A stretch of 64,000 nucleotides of DNA, from contig CAVVYA010000015.1 of the NCBI GenBank assembly GCA_963752345.1, positions 682,001 through 746,000 of the forward strand, read 5' to 3'. Both the position numbers and the translations under genes were made by a program. This document shows positions 37,141 through 45,933 of the stretch, in pieces (the first letter of the stretch is position 1; every line of letters starts with the position of its first letter). The notes beneath the pieces are model-generated. The model searched no databases, was not told the DNA's origin, and worked only from the letters and a program-made list of their open reading frames with translations. Source of the DNA: CAVVYA01 sp963752345 (GTDB lineage: Bacteria > Pseudomonadota > Alphaproteobacteria > SMXQ01).

Positions 37141-38259
37141 ATGTTGGATGTGACAGAGTTGCGTAAGATCTACAGCAATACCGATGGCACGCCGGGGGGC
37201 GGCGTTCTCGGCGCCAGTTTTCATATTGCGCGGGGCGAGATGTTCACCCTCCTCGGTCCTTCCGGTTGCGGCAAGACGACAACCCTGCGAGCCATCGCCG
37301 GCCTGGAAACGCCGGATTCCGGGAGGATCACGCTTTCAGGACGCGATATCTACCGCTCGGAGACGAACACGTCGGTGCCGATGCACCAGCGCGATATCGG
37401 CATGGTGTTTCAGTCCTACGCGATTTGGCCGCACATGAATGTTTTTGAGAACGCGGCCTATCCCCTGAAAAACAGGCGTCCGCGGCTCTCGAAGGACGCG
37501 ATGTCCCAAAAGGTCACGAAGACCCTGGAGATGGTGGGGTTGATCCGAGTACCGTGATCGCGCTGCCACGCGGTTGAGTGGTGGCCAGCAGCAACGTCTG
37601 GCGCTGGCCCGCGCGCTCACGCGCGAACCCAGCCTCCTGCTCATGGACGAGCCCTTGAGCAATCTCGATGCGCAACTGAGAGAGCAGATGCGGGCAGAGT
37701 TGCTGCGCTTGCAGCGCGAATTGGGCCTGACCTCTATCTACGTGACCCACGACCAGACGGAGGCGCTGTCCCTGTCGGACCGTATCGCGGTGATGAATCA
37801 GGGCGAGATCGTGCAGATCGGCGCCCCGGAGGAGATCTATAACCGACCCGCGACAGCCTTCGTCGCCAGCTTCATCGGCAGGAGCAGTTTCATTCCCGGC
37901 GAACTGAGAGAACAAGCCGACGCGGACTGATCGCCATTATCGAGAGCCGGGTCGGCCCGTTGCGCTGCTATGTCGGCAGGCAAATCTCGCCGCAGAAAAA
38001 CCTGTCGGTCGTTGTGCGCCCCGAAAATGTCGAATTGATCGAGCTAAAGAGTTCTCAGGCCGCCTCGCTGCCTGACACCAATTGTGTCCGCGGCGTGGTG
38101 CGGAAAAAGGTCTATCTCGGGGAGATCAACGAGTTCGCAATCGCAGTTGAGGATGGCAAGGCCGACATTGCCGTGCGCGTTTCGCCCTCGCGCAGCATCT
38201 CGGTCGGACAGCAGGTCATTCTGCACCTGCCGCCCGAAAAAACGATTGTCGTGCAGTGA
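37141..38259 (+). pseudogene. ABC transporter ATPase (Fe3+/AEP/polyamine type), two compensating frameshifts
   Basis: The nucleotide-binding domain shows Walker A (GPSGCGKTT, about residues 38-46), Q-loop GMVFQSYAIWPH, signature LSGGQQQR, Walker B LLLMDEPLSNLD and H-loop YVTHDQTEA. A C-terminal TOBE-like domain follows. One extra C at 37545-37546 and one missing base near 37924 break the frame. The two cancel, giving 372 residues. It lies 10 bases before its permease gene at 38270. Assembly error is likely because all motifs are intact. Confidence 0.84.
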
Positions 38260-38269
38260 GGGGGCGCGA

Positions 38270-40051
38270 ATGAACATTCGCTTAGACAGGGCGACGTTCG
38301 GTCTGGGAATGCGAACCGTGTCCTCGACAAAAGCCCTATTCAATCGCTTGCGTTCGTTGATGCAGTTTCTCGGACGGCGTCAGTTGATGATCTTTGGGCT
38401 GATCGTCCTGGCGCTCGTCGCCTTCATGGCGGCCTATCCCGTCATCCTGCTGTTCATCAAGAGTTTCGCCGTCGCCGAACCGGGCCAGCCCGCTGTTTGG
38501 GGCTTTGCCAATTGGGTCGTCACCTTCGGCGATTGGTCGCTGGTCGACGCTTTCGGCTACACCTTTGCCTTGGCATTGGTGAGGACCGTCATTTCCATCT
38601 CGATTGCGATCTTTTTCGTGTGGGCCGTGACCCGGACCGATATGCCCTACAGGGGCTTTATCGAAACGACACTCTGGCTCGGCTTTTTCTTGCCGGTTCT
38701 GCCGATGACTCTCGGCTGGATGCTGCTGCTCGATCCGACGGTCGGTCTGCTCAACAACTTCCTCATGGAGACGTTTGGTTGGTCCGAGGCGCCGTTGAAT
38801 GTCTTTTCCTTCTGGGGCATCGTGTGGTGCCATCTCGCCTATTCGGTCTCCATCCGCTTCCTGCTTCTGGCACCCGCCTTCCGCGCCATGGATGCGAGCC
38901 TGGACGAAGCCGCGCGGATGTCGGGCAGCAGTAGCTTCGGCACCTTGCTGCGGATCAATGTGCCGATCCTGGCGCCGGCGATCATCGCGTCGATCTCCCT
39001 CGGCTTCATCAAGAGCCTCGAATCCTTCGAAATCGAGTGGCTGCTCGGCCGCAGTGCGGGTATCCCGGTCGTTTCGACAAAAATCTACGATCTGCTCAAT
39101 TATCAACCGCCGTTCTACGGCCGGGCGACGGCACTCTGCGCCATCTTCCTCTTCTTCATTTTTGTCATGATCTGGGTGCAGAAAACCGTCCTACGCAACC
39201 GCGATTATACGACGTTGTCGGGCCGCGGCTTCACGACGCGGCCGGTGAGCCTGGGACGTCTGCGGTGGCCGGTCTTCGGGATCTGCGTGACCTTTCTCGT
39301 GACCGTGATCTTTCTCCCGTTGGTCATGCTGATCATGGGAACGTTCATGCACGTGTTCGGCTTCTTCAATCTGGAGAAGACCTGGACCCTGGATCATTGG
39401 CTGCAGGCGTTCGACGACCCGCTGTTTCTGAGCAGCCTTAACAACACCGTGATCACGGCGGCGGGCGCGACTCTGGTCGGAGCATTGTTCTATGCAGTGA
39501 TCAGCTACGTGATCGTGCGGACAAATTTCCGTGGGCGGCATCTGGTCGACTTTCTATCCTGGCTGCCCTGGGCACTGCCCGGCGTGCTGATCAGCCTGGC
39601 GCTGCTTTGGATGGTGTTGGGCACGGGAGACGCGATCCGCTTGCTCTACGGTACGACCTTCATCGTCGCTCTGGCGATTATCGTGAAGGAAATGCCGCTC
39701 GGGGTACAGATGATGAAGACAGGGACCATGCAGATCAGCCGCGAGCTGGAAGAGGCGTCCCGTATGTCCGGGGCGTCATGGAAGGCGACATTCCGCCAGG
39801 TCATGCTGCCATTGCTGCAGCCCAGCATCATTGCGGTGGGGATCGTGTTGTTCATCGTCTCGTTCCGTGAAATTTCCGCTGTCATCTTCTTGGCGAGTCA
39901 CAATTCGCGGACGCTTTCTCTTCTCATGATGGACTATATCGCCAACTCCATGATCGAGAGCGCAACCGTGCTTGGCGTCTTCATCGTGGTGCTTTTGCTG
40001 ACGCTCCTGGGCATCGGCAGTCTGTTCGGGCTGAGGCCGTCGCGAACCTGA
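38270..40051 (+). CDS. ABC transporter permease, fused two-domain (FbpB-like)
   Basis: The 593-residue membrane protein is a tandem fusion of two permease domains of about six membrane segments each. Each carries the EAA loop that contacts the ATPase (DEAARMSGSSSFGTLL near residue 215 and EEASRMSGASWKATFR near 500). This fused layout is typical of iron(III), 2-aminoethylphosphonate and thiamine importers. ATG 38270 follows gaggggg. It works with the ATPase at 37141 and probably with the binding protein at 31898. Confidence 0.9.
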   Translation: MNIRLDRATFGLGMRTVSSTKALFNRLRSLMQFLGRRQLMIFGLIVLALVAFMAAYPVILLFIKSFAVAEPGQPAVWGFANWVVTFGDWSLVDAFGYTFALALVRTVISISIAIFFVWAVTRTDMPYRGFIETTLWLGFFLPVLPMTLGWMLLLDPTVGLLNNFLMETFGWSEAPLNVFSFWGIVWCHLAYSVSIRFLLLAPAFRAMDASLDEAARMSGSSSFGTLLRINVPILAPAIIASISLGFIKSLESFEIEWLLGRSAGIPVVSTKIYDLLNYQPPFYGRATALCAIFLFFIFVMIWVQKTVLRNRDYTTLSGRGFTTRPVSLGRLRWPVFGICVTFLVTVIFLPLVMLIMGTFMHVFGFFNLEKTWTLDHWLQAFDDPLFLSSLNNTVITAAGATLVGALFYAVISYVIVRTNFRGRHLVDFLSWLPWALPGVLISLALLWMVLGTGDAIRLLYGTTFIVALAIIVKEMPLGVQMMKTGTMQISRELEEASRMSGASWKATFRQVMLPLLQPSIIAVGIVLFIVSFREISAVIFLASHNSRTLSLLMMDYIANSMIESATVLGVFIVVLLLTLLGIGSLFGLRPSRT

Positions 40052-40185
40052 CAGGGGCGGTTCCCGCGTCCGGCTCTGCCGGGTGTGCTGTTACACAAAA
40101 GTGCTTTTGCGTAGGAGGACATTCTATTTATCAGGCACTCACTGGCGGCGCTGATCCGGCAGTGACTGAGAAAAAGGGGATACTC

Positions 40186-41268
40186 ATGGTGTGCTTGCAG
40201 TCCAGTCGGCGCTTCGCCGGAATGGTGAGTGTTCTGAGTGTATTGGGCCTTGGTGCATGGGCAAGCGCCAGTACCAATGCCGAGGAAGCCCCCCTGTTCA
40301 AGGATAGGTCGATCACCATGTTGATCGGCTCGGCATCAGGCGGGGGCACCGACACGACCGGCAGGCTGGTCGCCAAATTCCTCGGGCAGAACCTTCCCGG
40401 ACAGCCGCAGATCATTGTCCGCAATATGCCTGGTGCCGGCGGCGTAACGGCCCTGAACTATATTGTGCAGCAGACGAAACCCGACGGGTTGCTCCTGACC
40501 GTGGGCGCACCTTCGCATGTCGATCCGATGAACTACCGGAAGTCGAGCTCGCAATACGATCCCAGCAAGTTCCGCTACATCGGCGGCATCGGACGTGGCG
40601 GCACCGTCCTACTGATCAATAAGGAGGCGCGGAAACGGCTGTATGACAAAGGGGAAAAGCCCGTCATCATGGGCATCACCGCGTCGCTGCCGACCCAGGC
40701 TTCGATGGTGACGGTCTGGGGAATCGCCTTCCTGGACTGGAACGCGAAATGGGTCGGCGGCTACCCGAGTACGAACGAGATCATGCTCGCGCTCGAGCGC
40801 GGCGAGATCGATATGACCACCACCGGCAACATGTTCAAAATCCAGGGCCTGCTAGATAAGGGCACGTTCGAGATCCTGAACCAGGCGGGCATGATGGAAG
40901 GCGGGCAGGAAATCAAGCGGTCGGACTTCGGCGACGCGCCGCTCTTTACGGAGCAGGTGAGCGGCAAGATCACCGACCCTGTGGCTCAGCAGGCCTTCCG
41001 GTATTGGCTGGCGATGAACGCCTTGGACAAATGGCTGGCCCTGGCGCCGGACACGCCGGACGCCCACGTTGCCGTCTACCGCGCGGCTTATGCCAAAACC
41101 ATGGCGGATCCCGAATTCGTTTTGCAAGGCAAGACGATGAGCGAGGATTTTACACCGATGACCGCCGCCGACGTCAGCGGCCTGGTCAAGGACCTGGTGG
41201 CAACGCCCGATGAGGCGATCGATTACATCAAGGGGCTGATGCGTAAGCAGGGCCTCCGCGTCGATTAA
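40186..41268 (+). CDS. TctC/Bug-family periplasmic substrate-binding protein
   Basis: The 360-residue protein starts at ATG 40186 (aaaagggga upstream). A signal peptide of about 32 residues precedes the TctC domain: MLIGSASGGGTDTTGRL, RNMPGAGGVTALNY, LERGEIDMTTTGN. It resembles the paralogue at 549 more than the others (GGGTD loop, similar C-terminal ATMADP-like region). It follows a complete ABC permease, so two transport systems lie side by side. Ligand unknown. Confidence 0.88.
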   Translation: MVCLQSSRRFAGMVSVLSVLGLGAWASASTNAEEAPLFKDRSITMLIGSASGGGTDTTGRLVAKFLGQNLPGQPQIIVRNMPGAGGVTALNYIVQQTKPDGLLLTVGAPSHVDPMNYRKSSSQYDPSKFRYIGGIGRGGTVLLINKEARKRLYDKGEKPVIMGITASLPTQASMVTVWGIAFLDWNAKWVGGYPSTNEIMLALERGEIDMTTTGNMFKIQGLLDKGTFEILNQAGMMEGGQEIKRSDFGDAPLFTEQVSGKITDPVAQQAFRYWLAMNALDKWLALAPDTPDAHVAVYRAAYAKTMADPEFVLQGKTMSEDFTPMTAADVSGLVKDLVATPDEAIDYIKGLMRKQGLRVD

Positions 41269-41334
41269 TGCGACGACGATAGCGCAGGACAGTCTGCCCT
41301 TTGGTCATCGACAAGAGCACGATGGGAGACGCAG

Positions 41335-42303
41335 GTGGATCACATCAACTTCCCTTATCGGGATGCCGGACATCTGGCCTTCATGCATGTGGTCGCCGAA
41401 TGTGGCGCTTGGGAGCGGCAGAACCTCTCGGTGGCCTATGACAAGCCGATCGGCCGTGGCGATGCCCATAAGCTCGTGCCGACCGGCGAAGTCGAGTTCA
41501 CCAGTGGCAATCATGTCTCAACCTATGCCGCCCGTGCGCGCGGCGACAATTGGGTCTATCTCGGCCAGTCGGTGAGCGAGAACCGCCTAAGCTTGGTCAC
41601 CCGTTTCGACAGCGGAATCGATCGCATCGCCGATATCAAGGGCCGCAGATTCGGTTCCCTGGGCCGTCATCCCAGCCTCAACGATTGGCTCTATCTTAAG
41701 CAAAACGGACTCGACGTCGACCGCAACGCCTATGAACTCATCCGGCTGGGACGTGAGCTGGCGGGCGATCCGAAGTATCACAACATGAGCCTGATCGAGG
41801 CGGTGAAGACTCGCGAGGTGGACGCCTGCTTCCTCGCGCAGCCGCGCCGCGAGTTCGCCGCGCGCGAGGGCTTGAAGGTGATCGAGATTCCGCCTCAGCC
41901 GATGATCTGGTTCACCACCGTATCCTCGAGCCTGCCGTTCGTGCAGAAACATCCTGACATCGTCAAGCGGGTGCTCATGGCGCTGCTCGATGGCGTGGCC
42001 TTCTTCAAGACCCAACGTGAGCGCACGATCGATATTTTGCTCGCGCGCCATGACAGGGAAGGCAAGCTCGACCGCCTGGCCGCCACGAAGCTGTATGATG
42101 ACCTAGCGCCAATGCTGGAGCCCAAGCTCTATCCTTCGCTCGCTAGCATTTTCAACGTCTACGAAGAAGCCAAGCGGCAAAGCAAGGATGCGCAGCGTAT
42201 CCATGCACTGGCGTTATGGGACTTTCACTTTCTGCGGGAAATAGACGATAGCCGTTATATAGAGGAGCTGTACGGCCGATATTCGATTCAGCCGCCGAGC
42301 TGA
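41335..42303 (+). CDS. NMT1/THI5-like substrate-binding-fold protein without signal peptide
   Basis: The 322-residue protein starts with GTG 41335 (gggag upstream). It has the two-lobed NMT1/SsuA/ThiY-like fold: EVEFTSGNHVSTYAARARGD, ADIKGRRFGSLG, AVKTREVDACFLAQ. There is no signal peptide at this start, so it should stay in the cytoplasm. The same fold occurs in 4,5-dihydroxyphthalate decarboxylase and in pyrimidine-synthesis enzymes, so an enzyme role is conceivable in this aromatic locus. A binding protein with a mis-chosen start is unlikely, since no leader is encoded upstream in frame. Confidence 0.75.
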   Translation: MDHINFPYRDAGHLAFMHVVAECGAWERQNLSVAYDKPIGRGDAHKLVPTGEVEFTSGNHVSTYAARARGDNWVYLGQSVSENRLSLVTRFDSGIDRIADIKGRRFGSLGRHPSLNDWLYLKQNGLDVDRNAYELIRLGRELAGDPKYHNMSLIEAVKTREVDACFLAQPRREFAAREGLKVIEIPPQPMIWFTTVSSSLPFVQKHPDIVKRVLMALLDGVAFFKTQRERTIDILLARHDREGKLDRLAATKLYDDLAPMLEPKLYPSLASIFNVYEEAKRQSKDAQRIHALALWDFHFLREIDDSRYIEELYGRYSIQPPS

Positions 42304-42821
42304 GCATTGCTCGCTATCCAAGATCACTTTGGTCATCAGTGTCTTCATATCTCTCGCGACTTTCGGTGGCAGTAGGCACCCCCGGCACCTGCCGCGCGTG
42401 CACATCCAAGGGAAGATTTCCTCCCTTGAGAAACATCGCTCGATGGCGATGACAAATGAACCCGTCTCAAAGCTCCTGCTCGGCGAACTCGACCGTGCGA
42501 TCGTCTGCGGCGAGAACCTCGGTCCTCATGGCATCGTGCGCATCGGATCCGAGGTCTCGTGCAGAACAAGGGAGGTGAAGGAACGGTGGAAAAGATACGC
42601 GCGGTATTCTTGTCTATCCAGAAACCTGTACTCAATTCCGAGGCGTTGGCACCGTAAATGCGCTCCAGATGCGTTAGTGGATAATGAGGATCGAGGAGGG
42701 CGCCGCGCTTTCGTCCCGATCATGCATCAAAAAAAAACGTTAATGTTGATAAACAGCGCAGCATCGAATAGGCTTCTCGCTGCCCGCGATGGCAGGGCTA
42801 AATACATCAGGGGAGAATTTG
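42304..42821. other. Intergenic region, nothing firmly recognised
   Basis: No gene is supported. Frames on both strands (for example 42329-42859 plus and 42345-42635 minus) lack family features. The sequence becomes AT-rich toward 42720-42760 with a run of nine A residues, and probably holds the promoter of the next gene. Confidence 0.4.
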
Positions 42822-43553
42822 ATGACCGCGATGCGTGGCCCAACGGGCTCGCTTGTTGACATGAGCGAGGAACTGATAAGGCTGGCCAACAAGCAATTCG
42901 ACTCGGTGGCTGCTCAACGACTGCTCGGCCTCCGTTTCAATAAAAAGAGGGCCGCGGCATACATCATCCAGCGCACGCATTTCGTCGAGAATCGGCGGCA
43001 GTGCTGGGCCCAGGTTCAATCGTCTTCGCCAATGCCGGTCAAGCCCATCATCTGGGATCATGAGCGTGAGGAGCTCGAAGGCAACAAGGCGCTAGGTTCT
43101 GCCAATCACTACATGCTGAGTCAGCAGGAAGGTGCGGCCGTGGGGGTGACCCCCGACGATTTCGAACGGGTCGGAATGAGCGACGGCACGCTCGCATGCT
43201 GCTACGCATGGTTGCACTTGGCGCGGAACACCCACTGGCTCAAAGCCCTTGCGGCGTCTGCGGCGCTTGAGTTGAGCAACTCCGACGAAATCTTGACGGG
43301 CGGCGGAATGTCCCGTCGGATCGGGATCAAAATGCGCGACGAGGTGGGCATTCCCTTGGAGAAGCAGCCCTCAAACGCCGAGCATATGGTCGCGGACGTC
43401 AAGCATGCACATATGCTGATGGAGATCGCGGAGCACTATGCGAAGGACGAGCGCAGTCGCGCCAAGATACTTGACGGTGCCCGGCAGAGTTGGGCGATCG
43501 ATCGCACCTGGAAGGCGCATATGGCTGACGTGTTGTCGGCAATTCCCGAGTGA
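42822..43553 (+). CDS. Heme-oxygenase-like fold protein (TenA/PqqC/HDO superfamily)
   Basis: The 243-residue, mostly helical protein shows features of the heme-oxygenase-like superfamily: an FVENRR segment, WDHEREELEGN, an NHYMLSQ helix and a C-terminal DVKHAHMLMEIAEHYAKDE helix carrying His and Glu residues suited to metal binding. Relatives include PqqC, TenA and the di-iron HDO oxidases. Start ATG 42822 follows ggggag. It stands alone between the NMT1-like gene and a reverse-strand IclR. A redox role in the aromatic pathway is a guess. Confidence 0.65.
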   Translation: MTAMRGPTGSLVDMSEELIRLANKQFDSVAAQRLLGLRFNKKRAAAYIIQRTHFVENRRQCWAQVQSSSPMPVKPIIWDHEREELEGNKALGSANHYMLSQQEGAAVGVTPDDFERVGMSDGTLACCYAWLHLARNTHWLKALAASAALELSNSDEILTGGGMSRRIGIKMRDEVGIPLEKQPSNAEHMVADVKHAHMLMEIAEHYAKDERSRAKILDGARQSWAIDRTWKAHMADVLSAIPE

Positions 43554-43566
43554 AGCGATCTCGAGC

Positions 43567-44412
43567 CTACCAAGCTCCAGCTTTGAGGTGCGATGGCGCG
43601 CCGAGGTTATGCGAGAGCTCGGAAGTAACGGCCTTCAAGGCGAGTGCCGCTGGGTCGTTGTCTCCAAGCTTGAAGCTTCCGGCAACGCTCACCAGCGTAA
43701 TCGCATAGGCAAGGCGCCCATTGATATCAAAGACCGGCGCGGCAAGTCCGTCTAGGTGGGGGTTCTCTTCACCTCGGCTGCGGGCCAGGCCGCTTTTGCG
43801 AATCTCGCTGCGCAACTCGTCGATTTTCGTCCAGGTATACGCCTCGTTCGAGGGATGATTGGAATTCCATTGCTCGATTTCTTTTTCGACGAAGGGCTTG
43901 GTCAGAGGCGGCGAATAGTACGCGAGGAAGATTCTGCCCGAAGAACTCCGCAGCAAACTGAGAGCCCGGCCCTCCCGGACGCGAACCGCTGACGAGAGGT
44001 CGCCCTGTTCCCACCGGATGACGGTGGGGCCGTTCGTGCCCCACACCGAGAGCACCGACGCCAGTTGCGTCCGCTCCGTCAAGAGCGCCAGCGAGTCCAT
44101 TCCGAGGCGAATGGCATCGATGCGTCCCAATGCGGCGACACCCAGCTCGACGATTTCGGGGCCCAAATCGTAACGCCCTGTGATCGGGTTTCGCGTGACC
44201 AGCTTGTTGGAAATGAGGCCGAGCAGGTAGCGATTGGCACGCGAGGCTGATATCCCGGCCGAACGGGCAATTTCACTCAGGGGCGCGGGGCGCCCCAGGG
44301 CCGCGATCGCTTTCAAGAGCGAGACCCCGACCGTAATCGAGCGAATGCCGTGAGACGGCAAATCGTCGTCGGACCCTCGATTCGGGCGCCGCGGAGTCTT
44401 AGCCTTAGTCAT
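43567..44412 (-). CDS. IclR-family transcriptional regulator
   Basis: The 281-residue protein has an N-terminal basic tail, a helix-turn-helix at about residues 28-75 (PLSEIARSAGISASRANRYL) and an IclR effector domain (SVWGTNGPTVIRWEQGD). It is a clear paralogue of the IclR protein ending at 25154 (shared SVWG-NGPTV and ISNKLV/RADFL-type wing). It faces away from the bicupin remnant and the TctC gene at 44884, which it may have regulated. Confidence 0.88.
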   Translation of the reverse strand: MTKAKTPRRPNRGSDDDLPSHGIRSITVGVSLLKAIAALGRPAPLSEIARSAGISASRANRYLLGLISNKLVTRNPITGRYDLGPEIVELGVAALGRIDAIRLGMDSLALLTERTQLASVLSVWGTNGPTVIRWEQGDLSSAVRVREGRALSLLRSSSGRIFLAYYSPPLTKPFVEKEIEQWNSNHPSNEAYTWTKIDELRSEIRKSGLARSRGEENPHLDGLAAPVFDINGRLAYAITLVSVAGSFKLGDNDPAALALKAVTSELSHNLGAPSHLKAGAW

Positions 44413-44644
44413 CGAATTTCAGCCGAGTTGGTGGAGGCAGCGCACACTGCCCTATTCTTTCTGTGATGGCAATGTGGCCCCGGCGGCGGCACCTAAGCGT
44501 TGTTGGTCGTGGGGACGCGCGGGAAGAGCAGTTCGGGCGTTCGACCTTGACAAGCGGGGCACCGCAGGATATTTCAAAAAGAAACATAAATGTCTTAATA
44601 TGTATATCGCCATGACAGCGAGATCGGTACGCCAATGCGCCGTT

Positions 44645-44821
44645 TCCTGTCCGGGCGGAGGGCGGTGGTTCGATGAGTGTGGCTTTGTCGTGCCAAACGG
44701 GAGCCGACACTCGCACGAAAATCTTTCGTCCGACAGCGATGCCATTCTTTTCTCGGTTCACGATACCCCCGTCCTGAAAGCACTCGGCTTTTACAGAGAA
44801 GTGCTGGGATCATCTCAATAG
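44645..44821 (+). pseudogene. C-terminal remnant of a gentisate dioxygenase-like bicupin
   Basis: About 55 codons ending at 44821 match the last part of the bicupins at 34241 and 4637: CGFVVPNGSRHSHEN corresponds to CFVVPLWATHSHEN, and AILFSVHDTPVLKALGFYRE to AILFSMNDMPLMKALKLWKE. Upstream the homology stops and the sequence becomes AT-rich. This is a genuine deletion remnant, left beside an IclR gene. Confidence 0.75.
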
Positions 44822-44883
44822 GCCATCTGCGTCTCCTAAGTCAGGTCGTCAATCAACCAAACAACATCTACGGGAGAGCCACC

Positions 44884-45933
44884 TTGCCATTGTTTTCTCG
44901 GATCCTCATGAGAAGCTGTCGGCTAGCCGGGATCCTCGCTGCCGTGCTTGGTTTTTATCGCGAAGCTTTCGCTGCCGAAGCGGTTGAGGATTTTTACCGC
45001 GGCAAGCGCGTGACGGTACTGATCGGGTATGGCCCGGGTGCCGAGAATGACACGTATGGGCGTCTGCTGAGCCGGCATATCGGCAGGCACATCCCGGGCA
45101 ATCCTGTGGCCATCGCGCAAAACCGCGTGGGCGCAGGTTCGATCCTGCTGGGGAACGAGATGTATTTGTCCGCACCGAACGATGGGACGGTGATCGCCCT
45201 TATCGGAAACGTCCTGCCCATGAAACAGGTGCTCAAGGAGCCGTCCATCAAGTTTCAGGCACAGGAATTTCATTGGCTTGCCCGGCTGACAAAGACGCTG
45301 CCGGTCCTGGCTTTGCGAGATCGCGCTGCCACCCTCGATGAGGCGCAGCGACTGGAGGCCGCCATCGGCGTTCCCGGCGCCGGTTCAGCGACGGCGCAAA
45401 CGATCTCGGCCGTCAACAATCTCCTCGGCACGAAGTTCAAGCTCATTTCCGGGTACCAGAGCGGTAATGAGATTCGATTGGCGATGGAGAGAGGAGAAGT
45501 GGATGGGATCGGCAGTGTGTTTTGGGAACGTGACACCAAGGAATGGGTCCGGACGAACAAATACAAGATCTTCTACCAAATCAGCGAAAACAAGGCGCCA
45601 GATCTTCCCGATGTGCCCCGCTTGGTCGACCTTGCGCAGACGGACGAACAGCGGCGCCTTCTGCAGTTTTTCAGCTCCTACACAGACCTCGGCGTTTCCT
45701 TCTTCGCTCCGCCACGTGTTCCGTCGGAGCGGGTTCAAGCCTTGCGACTCGCGTTTGACAAGGTTGCAACCGATCCGAATTACCTCGCGGATGCTCAACA
45801 ACTCGGCTTGGAGTTGAGCTATGCGGACGGCCTACAGGTTCAGAAACTAGTGTCTGACGTCACGAGCCTGACGGGATCTCTTCTCGACCAGGCCGTCGAG
45901 GCGAGCAGGGTTAAGGTGTTCGAGAAGAAGTGA
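44884..45933 (+). CDS. TctC/Bug-family periplasmic substrate-binding protein
   Basis: Starting at TTG 44884, which has a well-placed GGGAGAG at 44872-44878, the product is 349 residues with a signal peptide ending near REAFA (about residue 30). An ATG at 44908 lacks a ribosome-binding site. The TctC domain shows GYGPGAENDTYGRL, QNRVGAGSILLGN and MERGEVDGIGS. It lies between a bicupin remnant and the second FAH gene, mirroring the TctC/FAH order at 10305-12293. Ligand unknown. Confidence 0.87.
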   Translation: MPLFSRILMRSCRLAGILAAVLGFYREAFAAEAVEDFYRGKRVTVLIGYGPGAENDTYGRLLSRHIGRHIPGNPVAIAQNRVGAGSILLGNEMYLSAPNDGTVIALIGNVLPMKQVLKEPSIKFQAQEFHWLARLTKTLPVLALRDRAATLDEAQRLEAAIGVPGAGSATAQTISAVNNLLGTKFKLISGYQSGNEIRLAMERGEVDGIGSVFWERDTKEWVRTNKYKIFYQISENKAPDLPDVPRLVDLAQTDEQRRLLQFFSSYTDLGVSFFAPPRVPSERVQALRLAFDKVATDPNYLADAQQLGLELSYADGLQVQKLVSDVTSLTGSLLDQAVEASRVKVFEKK

